A program made the position numbers and the translations under genes. Source: CAYXVF01 sp964468125 (GTDB taxonomy: Bacteria; Myxococcota; XYA12-FULL-58-9; CAYXVF01). Taken from it: 64,000 nucleotides of DNA. The notes beneath the pieces were generated by a model. The model ran no database searches, was not told where the DNA came from, and worked only from the letters and a program-made list of their open reading frames with translations. Every line of letters starts with the position of its first letter. Position 1 is the first letter of the stretch. The stretch is taken from assembly GCA_964468125.1 (NCBI GenBank), contig CAYXVF010000004.1, positions 43,929-107,928 on the forward strand, in the 5' to 3' direction. This document shows positions 45,901-54,350 of this stretch, in pieces.

Positions 45901-45996
45901 GCTGCGGCGAGTGAAATAGAGGTCGACGAGCGCGACCACGATCACCGAGCCAAAGGTCAACACGAGCTCGGCGATCACGAAGACGTTACTGCCCAT
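45781..45996 (-). CDS. Possible small membrane protein antisense to the crtC end
   Basis: The ORF from ATG 45996 encodes MGSNVFVIAELVLTFGSVIV and further hydrophobic residues, then DLYFTRRSLARERAARAAG and a charged tail, 71 residues in all. One clear membrane helix spans about residues 5-26. Its last 120 bases overlap the 3' end of crtC on the other strand, so the tail may be a shadow. The N-terminal half lies in the gap between crtC and bchD and looks like a real membrane protein. No family recognised. Confidence 0.4.
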   Translation of the reverse strand: MGSNVFVIAELVLTFGSVIVVALVDLYFTRRSLARERAARAAGESASGERIPGHAEGQHQPDDGTREAIER

Positions 45997-46070
45997 CGCA
46001 GCACCTCAACACGAGCGTGACCTCGAGACGCTGAGGTCGTAGTTCGGCCAGTCTCGGGCGAAGAGCAGGC

Positions 46071-47294
46071 TCACGGGGCGGTGCCGACGCTCTGTACGGT
46101 CTCGGAGATCCGTTCGACGTCGCTGTAGGGCAGATTGAGATACCGGGCGCCCATGGCTGCCGCAAGCTCTCGGGCTCCTTCCTGACTTCGCGCACCCGTA
46201 TCGACAAAGAGTGTCGAGGAGCGTGCGCTCAGAAGTGCCCGGGCGGATGCGAGAGCGTCCTCGCGAGCCTGGGAGCGGCCGCGAGTCCCATCGCGGGCGA
46301 CGTTTGCACGCCCATCGGTCATGAAGACCAGCACGGGTGTCTGTCCGCGACGCGCGCTGTCCTTGGCGAGGACCAACCCCGCATCGATGCCGGCCGCGAG
46401 GGGCGTTGCACCTCCGCCGGGAAGGCCCGCGAGGATTCTCTTGGCTCGGACGAGGGATTTCGTTGGGGGCAGTACGAGCTTCGCCCCGTCGTCGCGGAGG
46501 GCGATCATCGCCACCTGATCGAGACGCACATAGCAGTCTGCGAGGACTCGTTCGACCGCGCCCTTCGCTTCGGCCAGGCGCTGCAGCGCCGCCGACCCGG
46601 ATGCATCGACCACGAAGATCGTCGTGGTCTCCGTGCGCTCCTGGTAGCGGTGAATTCGAAAGTCATCCTTGCGGACCTCAACGCGGCGGGCCCGTCGAAT
46701 GCTCGCCTCTTCCCGAAGGGCACGCCGCATCGGCTGCCAGGGAGCGGCGGCGCGCAACGTCTCGAGGACATTGAGGCGGGCACCCCCGCGGGGCGCGCCA
46801 CGACGCACGCCGACGCGTCGCCCGTGGTTCTTCGAGCTCTTCATGACCCCCGCGGTGCCTCGGGTCTGGGCGGCACCGCGCGCGCCAGCGACCAAACGTT
46901 CGCTCATGCCGTCGTCGATCTCCACCGCTTCATTGAGCGACACCTCGTCGAGATCGAGATGGAGTGCGAGTCGGTCACGAAGGGCCGCCGACACACGTTC
47001 TTCGTCGATCCCTTCGTCCAAAGCCACGAGGGCCACGCGTGTCGGACAACTGTCGGTGATCCCATCACGCTCGAGCGCGATCTTGCCGTGGTCCAGAGCG
47101 GAGCACAGATGGGCGACGGTGGAGGGCTGGCAGCGCTCCGCCATGGGCATGAGCGAGCGGAAGTGTGCGAGCCACCGTTCGCGCACTGCTCCGGCCCGAG
47201 CGCGGAGCACCACCCCGCCGACGCCGTGGGGGTCGAACGCCAGGAGCGCAGCAGCGGTCAAAGCATCTTCCCAACGGCCGCCCTCCTCGCTCAT
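46071..47294 (-). CDS. bchD: Magnesium chelatase subunit BchD with missing internal blocks
   Basis: BchD with BchI and BchH inserts Mg2+ into protoporphyrin IX. The frame is open for 407 residues, against about 560-670 in normal BchD. Residues 1-50 (VVLRARAGAVRERWLAHFR), 51-129 (AERCQPSTVAHLCSALDHGK, then RVALVALDEGID) and 130-407 (von Willebrand domain with MIDAS DASGS at 230-234) match. At about residue 50/51 some 40-50 residues of the AAA+ fold are missing. At about 129/130 the lid and the Pro/acidic linker (150 or more residues) are missing. Both joins keep the frame. ATG 47294 overlaps bchI. Function is doubtful. Confidence 0.85.
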   Translation of the reverse strand: MSEEGGRWEDALTAAALLAFDPHGVGGVVLRARAGAVRERWLAHFRSLMPMAERCQPSTVAHLCSALDHGKIALERDGITDSCPTRVALVALDEGIDEERVSAALRDRLALHLDLDEVSLNEAVEIDDGMSERLVAGARGAAQTRGTAGVMKSSKNHGRRVGVRRGAPRGGARLNVLETLRAAAPWQPMRRALREEASIRRARRVEVRKDDFRIHRYQERTETTTIFVVDASGSAALQRLAEAKGAVERVLADCYVRLDQVAMIALRDDGAKLVLPPTKSLVRAKRILAGLPGGGATPLAAGIDAGLVLAKDSARRGQTPVLVFMTDGRANVARDGTRGRSQAREDALASARALLSARSSTLFVDTGARSQEGARELAAAMGARYLNLPYSDVERISETVQSVGTAP

Positions 47295-48319
47295 GCCGCG
47301 AAGACCTCATCGATGGCGCGGTGCACACGGGTCGTGGAGCCGGCTTCGTCGAGGGGATCGCGTCTGAGGCGATGGCGAAGTGCGAGCGGCGCCACTCTTC
47401 GCAGCTCGTTGTCGGTCACCACGGTGTGTTTGTGCAGTGCCGCCAGCGCGCGCGCTGCACGAATGAGCGTCAGCTCGCCGCGCAAGCCGTCGGTACCGAG
47501 GGCCAAACACAGCTCGGCCGCTCGGGCGAGAGCGCTGTTGGGCACCTCCACCTCGTCGAGATGGGTCTTCGCGCGCTTGATCGCGCTGCGGACCCGCGAC
47601 TCCTGCTTCTTCCAGCTCTCCGCAAAAGCGTCCGGATCCCGCTCGTAGTCGTCCCGTCGCCGGATCACTTCGACCCGGTCGTCGATCTCGGTGGGGGTCG
47701 ACACCTCCACCGACAAGCCGAAACGGTCGAGGAGCTGGGGTCGCAGCTCGCCCTCCTCCGGGTTGCCGCTGCCGATCAGCACAAAGCGCGCCGGGTGACG
47801 AATGCTCATGCCTTCACGTTCCACCACGTTCTCCCCCGACGCGGCGACATCGAGGAGGAGATCGACGAGGTGATCCTCCAAGAGGTTGACCTCGTCGATG
47901 TAGAGAAAGCCGCGATTCGCGCGGGCCAAGAGGCCGGGCTCGAACGATTTTTCGCCGCGGGTGAGCGCCATCTCCAGGTCCAGCGCGCCGACCACGCGGT
48001 CTTCCGTCGCCCCGAGAGGAAGGTCGACCACCGGTACGGGCACGTTGGCGCCCTGCACGGGACGTTCGTCGGACGCAAAGGCGCATCCCTCCACGCAGGC
48101 CTTGCCGACCGTAGCGGGGTCGCAGCCATAGGCGCAGCCCTTCACCACCTGCATTTTCGGGAGGAGCGCCGCCAGAGCACGAACCGCGGTGGACTTGCCC
48201 GTGCCACGGTCGCCAAAGACCAGGACGCCCCCTACGCTTGGGTCTACCGCCGCGATCTGCAGCGCGAGTTTCATCTCCTGCTGCCCGACGATCGCCGAGA
48301 ACGGAAATGGCACCGCCAT
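47291..48319 (-). CDS. bchI: Magnesium chelatase ATPase subunit BchI
   Basis: BchI is the AAA+ motor of magnesium chelatase. The 342-residue protein has FSAIVGQQEMKLALQIAAV, Walker A GDRGTGKST, the CAYGCDP and FASDERPVQGANVP inserts, Walker B LYIDEVNLL, and sensor 1 GSGNPEEGELRPQLLDRFGL. It is full length. I start at ATG 48319. It lies upstream of bchD with an ATGA overlap. Confidence 0.96.
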   Translation of the reverse strand: MAVPFPFSAIVGQQEMKLALQIAAVDPSVGGVLVFGDRGTGKSTAVRALAALLPKMQVVKGCAYGCDPATVGKACVEGCAFASDERPVQGANVPVPVVDLPLGATEDRVVGALDLEMALTRGEKSFEPGLLARANRGFLYIDEVNLLEDHLVDLLLDVAASGENVVEREGMSIRHPARFVLIGSGNPEEGELRPQLLDRFGLSVEVSTPTEIDDRVEVIRRRDDYERDPDAFAESWKKQESRVRSAIKRAKTHLDEVEVPNSALARAAELCLALGTDGLRGELTLIRAARALAALHKHTVVTDNELRRVAPLALRHRLRRDPLDEAGSTTRVHRAIDEVFAA

Positions 48320-48354
48320 CGAACTTCTCCCGTCAAGGACGAGCACGCTCGACG

Positions 48355-49232
48355 CTATGCGCTCGCCCGATTCAAATGCTCTTCAAAGGAGGAGAAGAAC
48401 TCCTCAGAGCGCTCATAGTGCACAAGGGCGCCGGACTCAAAGGGTGCCAATTGTCGCGCGAGGCGGTCCAATCGGCGCCGCTGAAATCCTTGAAATCCCC
48501 GCGGGTTCCGTGCGGCACCCAGATCGGGACACTCAGTTTCTCGCACAGGAGACGAATATCCTTGGAGAAGAGTCGACCGGAGAGGAAGGCATAGGGGGCG
48601 TTCGCGGCCCCGGGCTGGTTGGTCGAGATGTAGTCGTACTCGACCATCTCTTCATCGACGTTGGGACCGCCGTAGGTGCGTTTCAGAAAATAGCGAATGC
48701 TCCCCTTGCTCGTGAGCGCCTTGTAGAGGGCGCCGCGCCAGACGGGGAACTCGAAGACCGCGAAAAAAACCGGAATCTCAAGGTTCTTTCCTGGCTCAGT
48801 CAGCCGCTCGGCGCTCTTGTTCAGGCCTGTCGGGGTGAGCAGGGTGAGGGAGGCAAAGCGCGATTGATCCTCCGCCGCGACGCGAGCCAGAAACTCGGCC
48901 GCGAGGGAGATGGCCACCCCATGAATCTTCTGCCCCGGCTGCGCTTCTCCAATGAGACCGACCATGTCCCTCACCGCACAGGCGTAGAGGTCGATGTCGT
49001 AGGGGCGTTTTGAGCGGTCCGAGTGACCAAAGCCGGGGAGGTCAGGCGAGTAGACCCGAAAGCGCGACTTCATTCGCTCGTAGATCGGTTTGATTTCGAT
49101 CGTCGACGCGGCGGTATTGATGCTGTGGAGCAGGAGCATCGGTGGCCGTTCATCGGCCACGTAGTAGGCGAGGCGGCCGGCGGCGCCGCGATGCTCGAGG
49201 AGGTCACCACTGACGGCGGGGGGAAGATCCAT
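48355..49232 (-). pseudogene. bchO: BchO-like alpha/beta hydrolase with late frameshift
   Basis: The protein is an alpha/beta hydrolase: MLLLHSINTAASTIEIKPIY, VYSPDLPGFGHSDRS and a nucleophile region VAISLAAEF. The order bchO-bchI-bchD suggests BchO, although the sequence is not a close BchO. From ATG 49232 one frame runs to about 48443, reading ADWTASRDNWH. From there the expected C-terminus continues one frame over as PFESGALVHYERSEEFFSSF to a TAG at 48355. One indel near a CCCTTT run at about 48438-48445 explains it. It could be a sequencing error or a real mutation. Without it the gene would encode about 292 residues. Confidence 0.75.
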
Positions 49233-49276
49233 GGCAACAGCAGAGTGGGTGTTCCGGGCCTGAGTCAAGGCAAGCC

Positions 49277-52200
49277 TCAGTGGGTCTGCTCCGGGTCACC
49301 GGCGTACTGCTCGCGGGTGATCTCGAACTTGCTCATCCGTGTGTAAAGGGCGGCGCGGGAGAGGCCGAGCTCTTTGGCGGTCTGTCGCACGTTCCAGCCT
49401 GTCCGCTCGAGCGCGAGGAGAAGCACCTCCTTTTCGAAGGAGTCCATGATCTCCTTGAGCGAGCCGCGCGCATGGCTCGCAGCGGACTGGGACCGGCTCA
49501 CCCGGACCGCTTGCAGGCGCTCGCTCAGATCCTCGACGGTGACCCGCCCGTCAGAGAGTGCAAGCGCACGATGCACCTCGTTTTGCAGCTCGCGCACATT
49601 TCCGGGCCAATCATGGGCAAAAAAACGATTGAGAGCCTCCACGTCGAACATGTCGGCAGCAGGCTGGCCGGTGAGCTGTTGGCAGAAATGCTCGACGAGA
49701 AGGGGAATGTCTTCTCGCCGCTCCCGCAGCGGTGGCACTCGAATTTCCACCACGTTCAAGCGATAAAACAAATCCTCGCGAAAGCTCCCCTCACGAACGC
49801 GTGCCTGCAGGTCGCGGTGCGTTGCCGCCACGATCCGAGCGCTCGACTTGACCGTCTCGGTCCCGCCCACGGGTCGGTACTCATTCTCCTGGAGGACCCG
49901 CAGCAGCTTCACCTGCATCGGAAGTGCCATCTCGGCGATCTCGTCGAGAAAGAGCGTCCCCCCGGCGGCAGCGGCAAAGAGACCCGGGCGGTCGCGATGG
50001 GCGCCGGTGAAGGCCCCCTTCACGTGACCGAAGAGCTCGCTTTCGATCAGCGCCTCTGGGATCGCGCCGCAGTTTACGGTGACGAAGGCGGCATCAGCCC
50101 GGTCGGAGCGTTCGTGGAGCGCGCGGGCAATGAGCTCCTTTCCGGTACCGGACTCCCCCAGCACCGCTACGGGCACCTTCGTATCAGCGAAGCGATCGAC
50201 GAAGCGCAGGGCCTGCCGAAGCGCATCACTTCGCCCGACGATACCCTCGAGACCGCGCCCGACCCCGAGCGTAGGCCCCTCCTCCCGCAAACGCCGCATC
50301 GCGGCCTCTGCTGCCTCCGCCGCCTGCGCGGCGTCACGCTTGAGACTCCGGTTCAACTCTTCGAGCGTACGGTTCTTCTGCTCGAGGCTCTGCTCCTGCG
50401 CTCGGACCCGCGACACCAATCGGGCGTTTTCGAGGGCAATGGTCACTTGGTCCGCGAAGGACGCGCACAGCTCCACGTCGGTCGTGGTGAAGGCCCGGTC
50501 CTGATAGCGGTGGTCGAGGTAGAGGGCACCGATCAACGGATCTTCGTCTCGGGCAATTCCTCTCAGTGGCACACAAAGGGCGGAGCGGATCTGGCTGCTC
50601 GCGACGCTCCGAGCAGAGGCATAGCGCGCGTCGTTTTGCGCATTGGTGGTCACGACCGCTTCGCCGGTGCGAAACACGTCGTTCGCGATACTGCGGCTAA
50701 AGCGCAGGGCTCCCCCTTCGAGGGAGCGGCGATCGAGGTTGCGCGCCACGGCGATCTGAACGCCATCGTCCGCATCGAGAAGAATGAAACCACGCTCCGC
50801 ACCAAGGAGCTCGATCGCCGCATCGACGATGCGCTCTAGCAGCACATCCGGGTCTGCTTCCCGGGCGAGCTGCCGGTTTAGACCGAGCAGGCGGCGATAG
50901 GTGCGTTCGAGTCCGGGAGCCGGCGCCGCCATGAGCTGCGACTGCGGCCGCACGGAACGGCTCTTGCTGAGTGCCGCGCGCAGGGTTCTTCGACTCTTGG
51001 TGCTGCAATATGCGTCTCGGTAGCGCTCGGAGAGGGAACTCAAAAAGCGATCGAGCGTCGCAGCGGCCTCTTCGTAGACCGGGAGCGCGCGCGCATCGTT
51101 TGCCCGCTCGAGTGCGAGGCCATGCAACGTGAGGGCACGCCAGCGCCCTTCATCACCGAGCACATCCACCTGGCCCAGCACGACTTCGGTCAACCCGACC
51201 GCGTCCTCGCCCGTCGGATCCGAGACGGCCGCGTAGGCACGTTCGAGCGCGTGGCGCGCCGGGAGATTGCCCGTCGCCGGGACCTCCAGATCGCGAAGCT
51301 TGTTTTGTGCGAGCGCCGCGGCGCCTTCTCGCAGCAAGAGGCGCGCTTCGAGGAGATCCGCCTCCACGGTCGCCAACGCATCGTTGATCTGCGAAAGCCC
51401 CCGGCGCACCGCCTCCAAGCGGTCTCGTGCCGCCTCGAAACGTTCGCCCTCGATCGCGGTCTCCGCGACCACGAGATTTGCCATCACCTCGGCGTGAACG
51501 AGTCCTTGCTGGACACAGAGCCGCGCCGTCGCCTCCGCCCGCTCGCGCGCCTCCGCGAGCTCCCCCAAGAGCGTGAGCACGTTCGCGAGGTTGACCCCCG
51601 CGCGCGCGAGCTCGCGCAAGTTCGCGAGCTGCTCGGCCCGGGCCAGTGCAACTCGGTACCGGTCGAGCGCTTCTTCGTAGCGGCCACGGTCGTGGAGCAA
51701 GGTGGCATAGTTCAGGGTGCGGGTCGTGAGCGCGAGGGGATCGGCAACCTCCAAGGACGCGGCGTAGAGCTCGTGCGCGCGGTCCAAATCACCGCTTCGA
51801 TGGAGTGCGATCGCCAATGAATGGCTGGCTCGCGCCACAGTCTTTGCGTCGTCCGTAGCCTTTGCGGCCTCGTGGGCCCGCTCGAGCCAGGTGATCCCCC
51901 CTTGCGGGTCCCCGAGCGCAAAGCTCGCATGCCCTGCGATGTCGAGGGCACGTGCCAAGGCGTCGCCCGCGAGCTCGTTCTCGATCTCTTCCACCCGTGC
52001 CAACGCTTCGCTCGAACGTCCCGCGAAATAGAGTGCGCGCACGAGCGCCGCCTGGTCCTTCGAGCGGCGAGCGACAGACTCGAGCGCGCCGAGCGCGTCC
52101 GGGTAGCGCCCCACCTTCACCGCCGCGTGACCGCGCACGACCCTCGACTCGGTCTCTTTGCCACGCGCGGCGAGCCTCTCCGCTACGGCGTAGGCCCCCG

Positions 52201-54031
52201 CCGCTTCCCCCGCTTCTGCAAGCTCCTCGCCGAATGAAAAGAGCGCTTCGTCGTCCAGGACCTCAAAGCCCGCAGAGGCCACGATCCGTTCGAGCGTCTT
52301 CCTGCGACGCGCGGGCTCGCCCACCTGTGCGAGCAGACGCATCCAGTGCGAATGCTCGCCAGCCCCAGCATAGGCCACGGCGGCCTCGGCGGGCAGCCCG
52401 GCCTGTTCGTAGGCTTCGGCCAGCGCGCGGTGGGCGGGACGGGGATCGTCGAGCTGCCAGGCCTCGCGAATCGCCCGGGGAACCCGAAAGCCGCCGGAGA
52501 CCGCCTGGAGCCAGCCTTCGCGCTCCGCCAGGAGCAGCGCCCGAGGATCCTCACGCACGAGCTCCGCGAGCACGTTCGCCGGGAGCACTCCTTCGGAAAC
52601 GAAAACCGGGGCGAGCACGTCGGGCACGGAGGTGCTCGAGAGATCGGCCAGGCGCCCCGGGTCGATCGCTTCGACCGGCGTCGCGCTCTCTCTCGAGATG
52701 CGCAGGAGCTCCATGGCCCCCGCGGGTAGGCCTCCTGCGATCTCGTAGATCGCATCAGCAGCCGCTGGCTGCACGGAAGCGAAAGCGGTCGCCACGAGAC
52801 GACCGAGTGCGTCGCGATCGAGGGGTTGGAGCTCAACGCCGTCGCGGGGGCCTAGCTCGCCGACCGCGGCGAAGACGACACGCACGCCCCGTTCCACCTG
52901 CCGACGTTCGAGGAGATCGGCGAGCTCGGCGAAGAATGGAGCCGGCGCGTCCATGTCGTCGACTGCGAAAGCAACCCGTTGATCGTTGGCCAGGCGGTCG
53001 GCGAACAGCAAGAGCGCCTGTGCACGCTCATAGGGGGGCGCCGCTGGGTCGAGGGCGAGCTCGAGCTCCGGCGTGCGCGACCGAGCCGACGCGGCGAGAC
53101 GCGTGGCTAGGGAGAGATCGGCATCCCGGTCGCGGGCGGAGACGGTGACCACGCGTAAGCCCTCCGCGCACACATCGCTGACCCAGCGCTCGAGCAGCGC
53201 GGTTTTTCCCGAGCCCCGTGGACCACAGATCCAGACGGGTTTGGGCCCTTCATGCGCGTGAATACGGTCGAGCTCTCGCTCACGGCCGACCAGTGGCAGG
53301 CGAAGCAACGGTAGCTGGAGCACGGGCACCGTTTGGCCGCTGAGCTCCGCGGCGCGCGCTGCCACCTGGCTGGCGGACGGGCGTGATGCGGGGGCTTCGC
53401 GCAAACACTCCTCGACGAACGCACGAAAGGTGTCCGGCTCGACTCGCTGAGTGTCCGCCCCGCGGTCTCCGGTGAGGCAGGCGGTAATGACCGCACCAAG
53501 CGACCAAACATCTGCGCTCGGCTCGAGCTTTGCCCCTTCTCGTGAGCGCTCTGGCGCGATGAACCCAGGAGTGCCCGCGACGCTGCCGCTCGCGCCCCGG
53601 CGCGAGGAGAAGCCCAGGTCGATGAGCACGGCGCACCCAGAGTGGTCGACGAGAATATTGCCTGGGCTGACGTCTCCGTGCACGACGCCGCGAACGTGCA
53701 TGTGGGCGAGCGCGTGGGCCACGGGGCTCAATACGCGCAAGACCTCCCGGGGGTTTTGCCAGCGCGCCCATGCTTCGAGGCTCTCACCTTCGACTCGGGT
53801 TTCCACCAAGGTGGCCCGGTCGTCTTCGAACACGAGGTCGAGTGCTTCTACGAGCGCGGGGTGACGCACCTCGCGAAGAAGCTCGAACTCGCGACGCAAC
53901 GCCGCGGCTTCCTGCAGAGGCACCTGCTTGAGTGCGACGGGGCGGTCGAGCCAGCTGTCGTGGCCAGCGAAAACCTCGCCCTGGCCGCCCTCACCCAGTC
54001 GTTCGTCAATTCGATAGCGGCCGCCGAGCAT
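49277..54031 (-). CDS. Giant chimeric regulator: protein kinase, ATPase/TPR, GAF, sigma-54 activator, Fis HTH
   Basis: The 1584-residue protein has, in order: a Ser/Thr kinase-like domain (about 1-225; LGEGGQGEV, VALK K35, HGD at 118-120 instead of HRD, DLG at 138-140 instead of DFG); an AAA/STAND-type ATPase with P-loop GPRGSGKT (270-277); a long TPR-like helical region; a GAF domain (about 1060-1220); a coiled coil; and a sigma-54 activator domain. The activator domain has GESGTGKE, GAFTGA and LFLDEIAEM, and the protein ends in a Fis HTH (NVRQTAKELGLSRAALYTRM). It is probably a cytoplasmic sensor-activator. Targets unknown. Such architectures are typical of myxobacteria. Confidence 0.92.
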   Translation of the reverse strand: MLGGRYRIDERLGEGGQGEVFAGHDSWLDRPVALKQVPLQEAAALRREFELLREVRHPALVEALDLVFEDDRATLVETRVEGESLEAWARWQNPREVLRVLSPVAHALAHMHVRGVVHGDVSPGNILVDHSGCAVLIDLGFSSRRGASGSVAGTPGFIAPERSREGAKLEPSADVWSLGAVITACLTGDRGADTQRVEPDTFRAFVEECLREAPASRPSASQVAARAAELSGQTVPVLQLPLLRLPLVGRERELDRIHAHEGPKPVWICGPRGSGKTALLERWVSDVCAEGLRVVTVSARDRDADLSLATRLAASARSRTPELELALDPAAPPYERAQALLLFADRLANDQRVAFAVDDMDAPAPFFAELADLLERRQVERGVRVVFAAVGELGPRDGVELQPLDRDALGRLVATAFASVQPAAADAIYEIAGGLPAGAMELLRISRESATPVEAIDPGRLADLSSTSVPDVLAPVFVSEGVLPANVLAELVREDPRALLLAEREGWLQAVSGGFRVPRAIREAWQLDDPRPAHRALAEAYEQAGLPAEAAVAYAGAGEHSHWMRLLAQVGEPARRRKTLERIVASAGFEVLDDEALFSFGEELAEAGEAAGAYAVAERLAARGKETESRVVRGHAAVKVGRYPDALGALESVARRSKDQAALVRALYFAGRSSEALARVEEIENELAGDALARALDIAGHASFALGDPQGGITWLERAHEAAKATDDAKTVARASHSLAIALHRSGDLDRAHELYAASLEVADPLALTTRTLNYATLLHDRGRYEEALDRYRVALARAEQLANLRELARAGVNLANVLTLLGELAEARERAEATARLCVQQGLVHAEVMANLVVAETAIEGERFEAARDRLEAVRRGLSQINDALATVEADLLEARLLLREGAAALAQNKLRDLEVPATGNLPARHALERAYAAVSDPTGEDAVGLTEVVLGQVDVLGDEGRWRALTLHGLALERANDARALPVYEEAAATLDRFLSSLSERYRDAYCSTKSRRTLRAALSKSRSVRPQSQLMAAPAPGLERTYRRLLGLNRQLAREADPDVLLERIVDAAIELLGAERGFILLDADDGVQIAVARNLDRRSLEGGALRFSRSIANDVFRTGEAVVTTNAQNDARYASARSVASSQIRSALCVPLRGIARDEDPLIGALYLDHRYQDRAFTTTDVELCASFADQVTIALENARLVSRVRAQEQSLEQKNRTLEELNRSLKRDAAQAAEAAEAAMRRLREEGPTLGVGRGLEGIVGRSDALRQALRFVDRFADTKVPVAVLGESGTGKELIARALHERSDRADAAFVTVNCGAIPEALIESELFGHVKGAFTGAHRDRPGLFAAAAGGTLFLDEIAEMALPMQVKLLRVLQENEYRPVGGTETVKSSARIVAATHRDLQARVREGSFREDLFYRLNVVEIRVPPLRERREDIPLLVEHFCQQLTGQPAADMFDVEALNRFFAHDWPGNVRELQNEVHRALALSDGRVTVEDLSERLQAVRVSRSQSAASHARGSLKEIMDSFEKEVLLLALERTGWNVRQTAKELGLSRAALYTRMSKFEITREQYAGDPEQTH

Positions 54032-54040
54032 CGCGTCGAT

Positions 54041-54325
54041 CTAGCGCTTGATGCTGAAGGTTCGAAACTCGTTCAAGGGCGTGCCCCAACGGACTCGGAC
54101 GTCTTCCACCTCGGCTGCGGGTGGCCCCACTTGGCACCATTCCACCAATTGCTCCAGAGCGTAGCGGGGACCTTCGGCCACGAGTTCGACGGCTCCGTCC
54201 GGAAGATTCGCAACCCAGCCGGTGAGGTTGAGACTCTGAGCACGCTCGAGTGCGGAGGCGCGGTAGAAGACGCCCTGGACCTTGCCGGTGACAAGAACGG
54301 TCGCGCGCGCTTCATCATTGGCCAT
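54041..54325 (-). CDS. acyP: Acylphosphatase
   Basis: This 94-residue enzyme hydrolyses acyl phosphates such as carbamoyl phosphate. The active-site pattern VTGKVQGVFYRASALERAQ (Arg in the phosphate loop) and the GWVANLPDGAVELVAEG segment with the catalytic Asn are clear. ATG 54325 starts it. It lies between ligA and the giant regulator on the same strand, with no sign of functional linkage to either. Confidence 0.93.
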   Translation of the reverse strand: MANDEARATVLVTGKVQGVFYRASALERAQSLNLTGWVANLPDGAVELVAEGPRYALEQLVEWCQVGPPAAEVEDVRVRWGTPLNEFRTFSIKR

Positions 54326-54350
54326 GGGCGGAGATTAGCACAGGGTGCTC

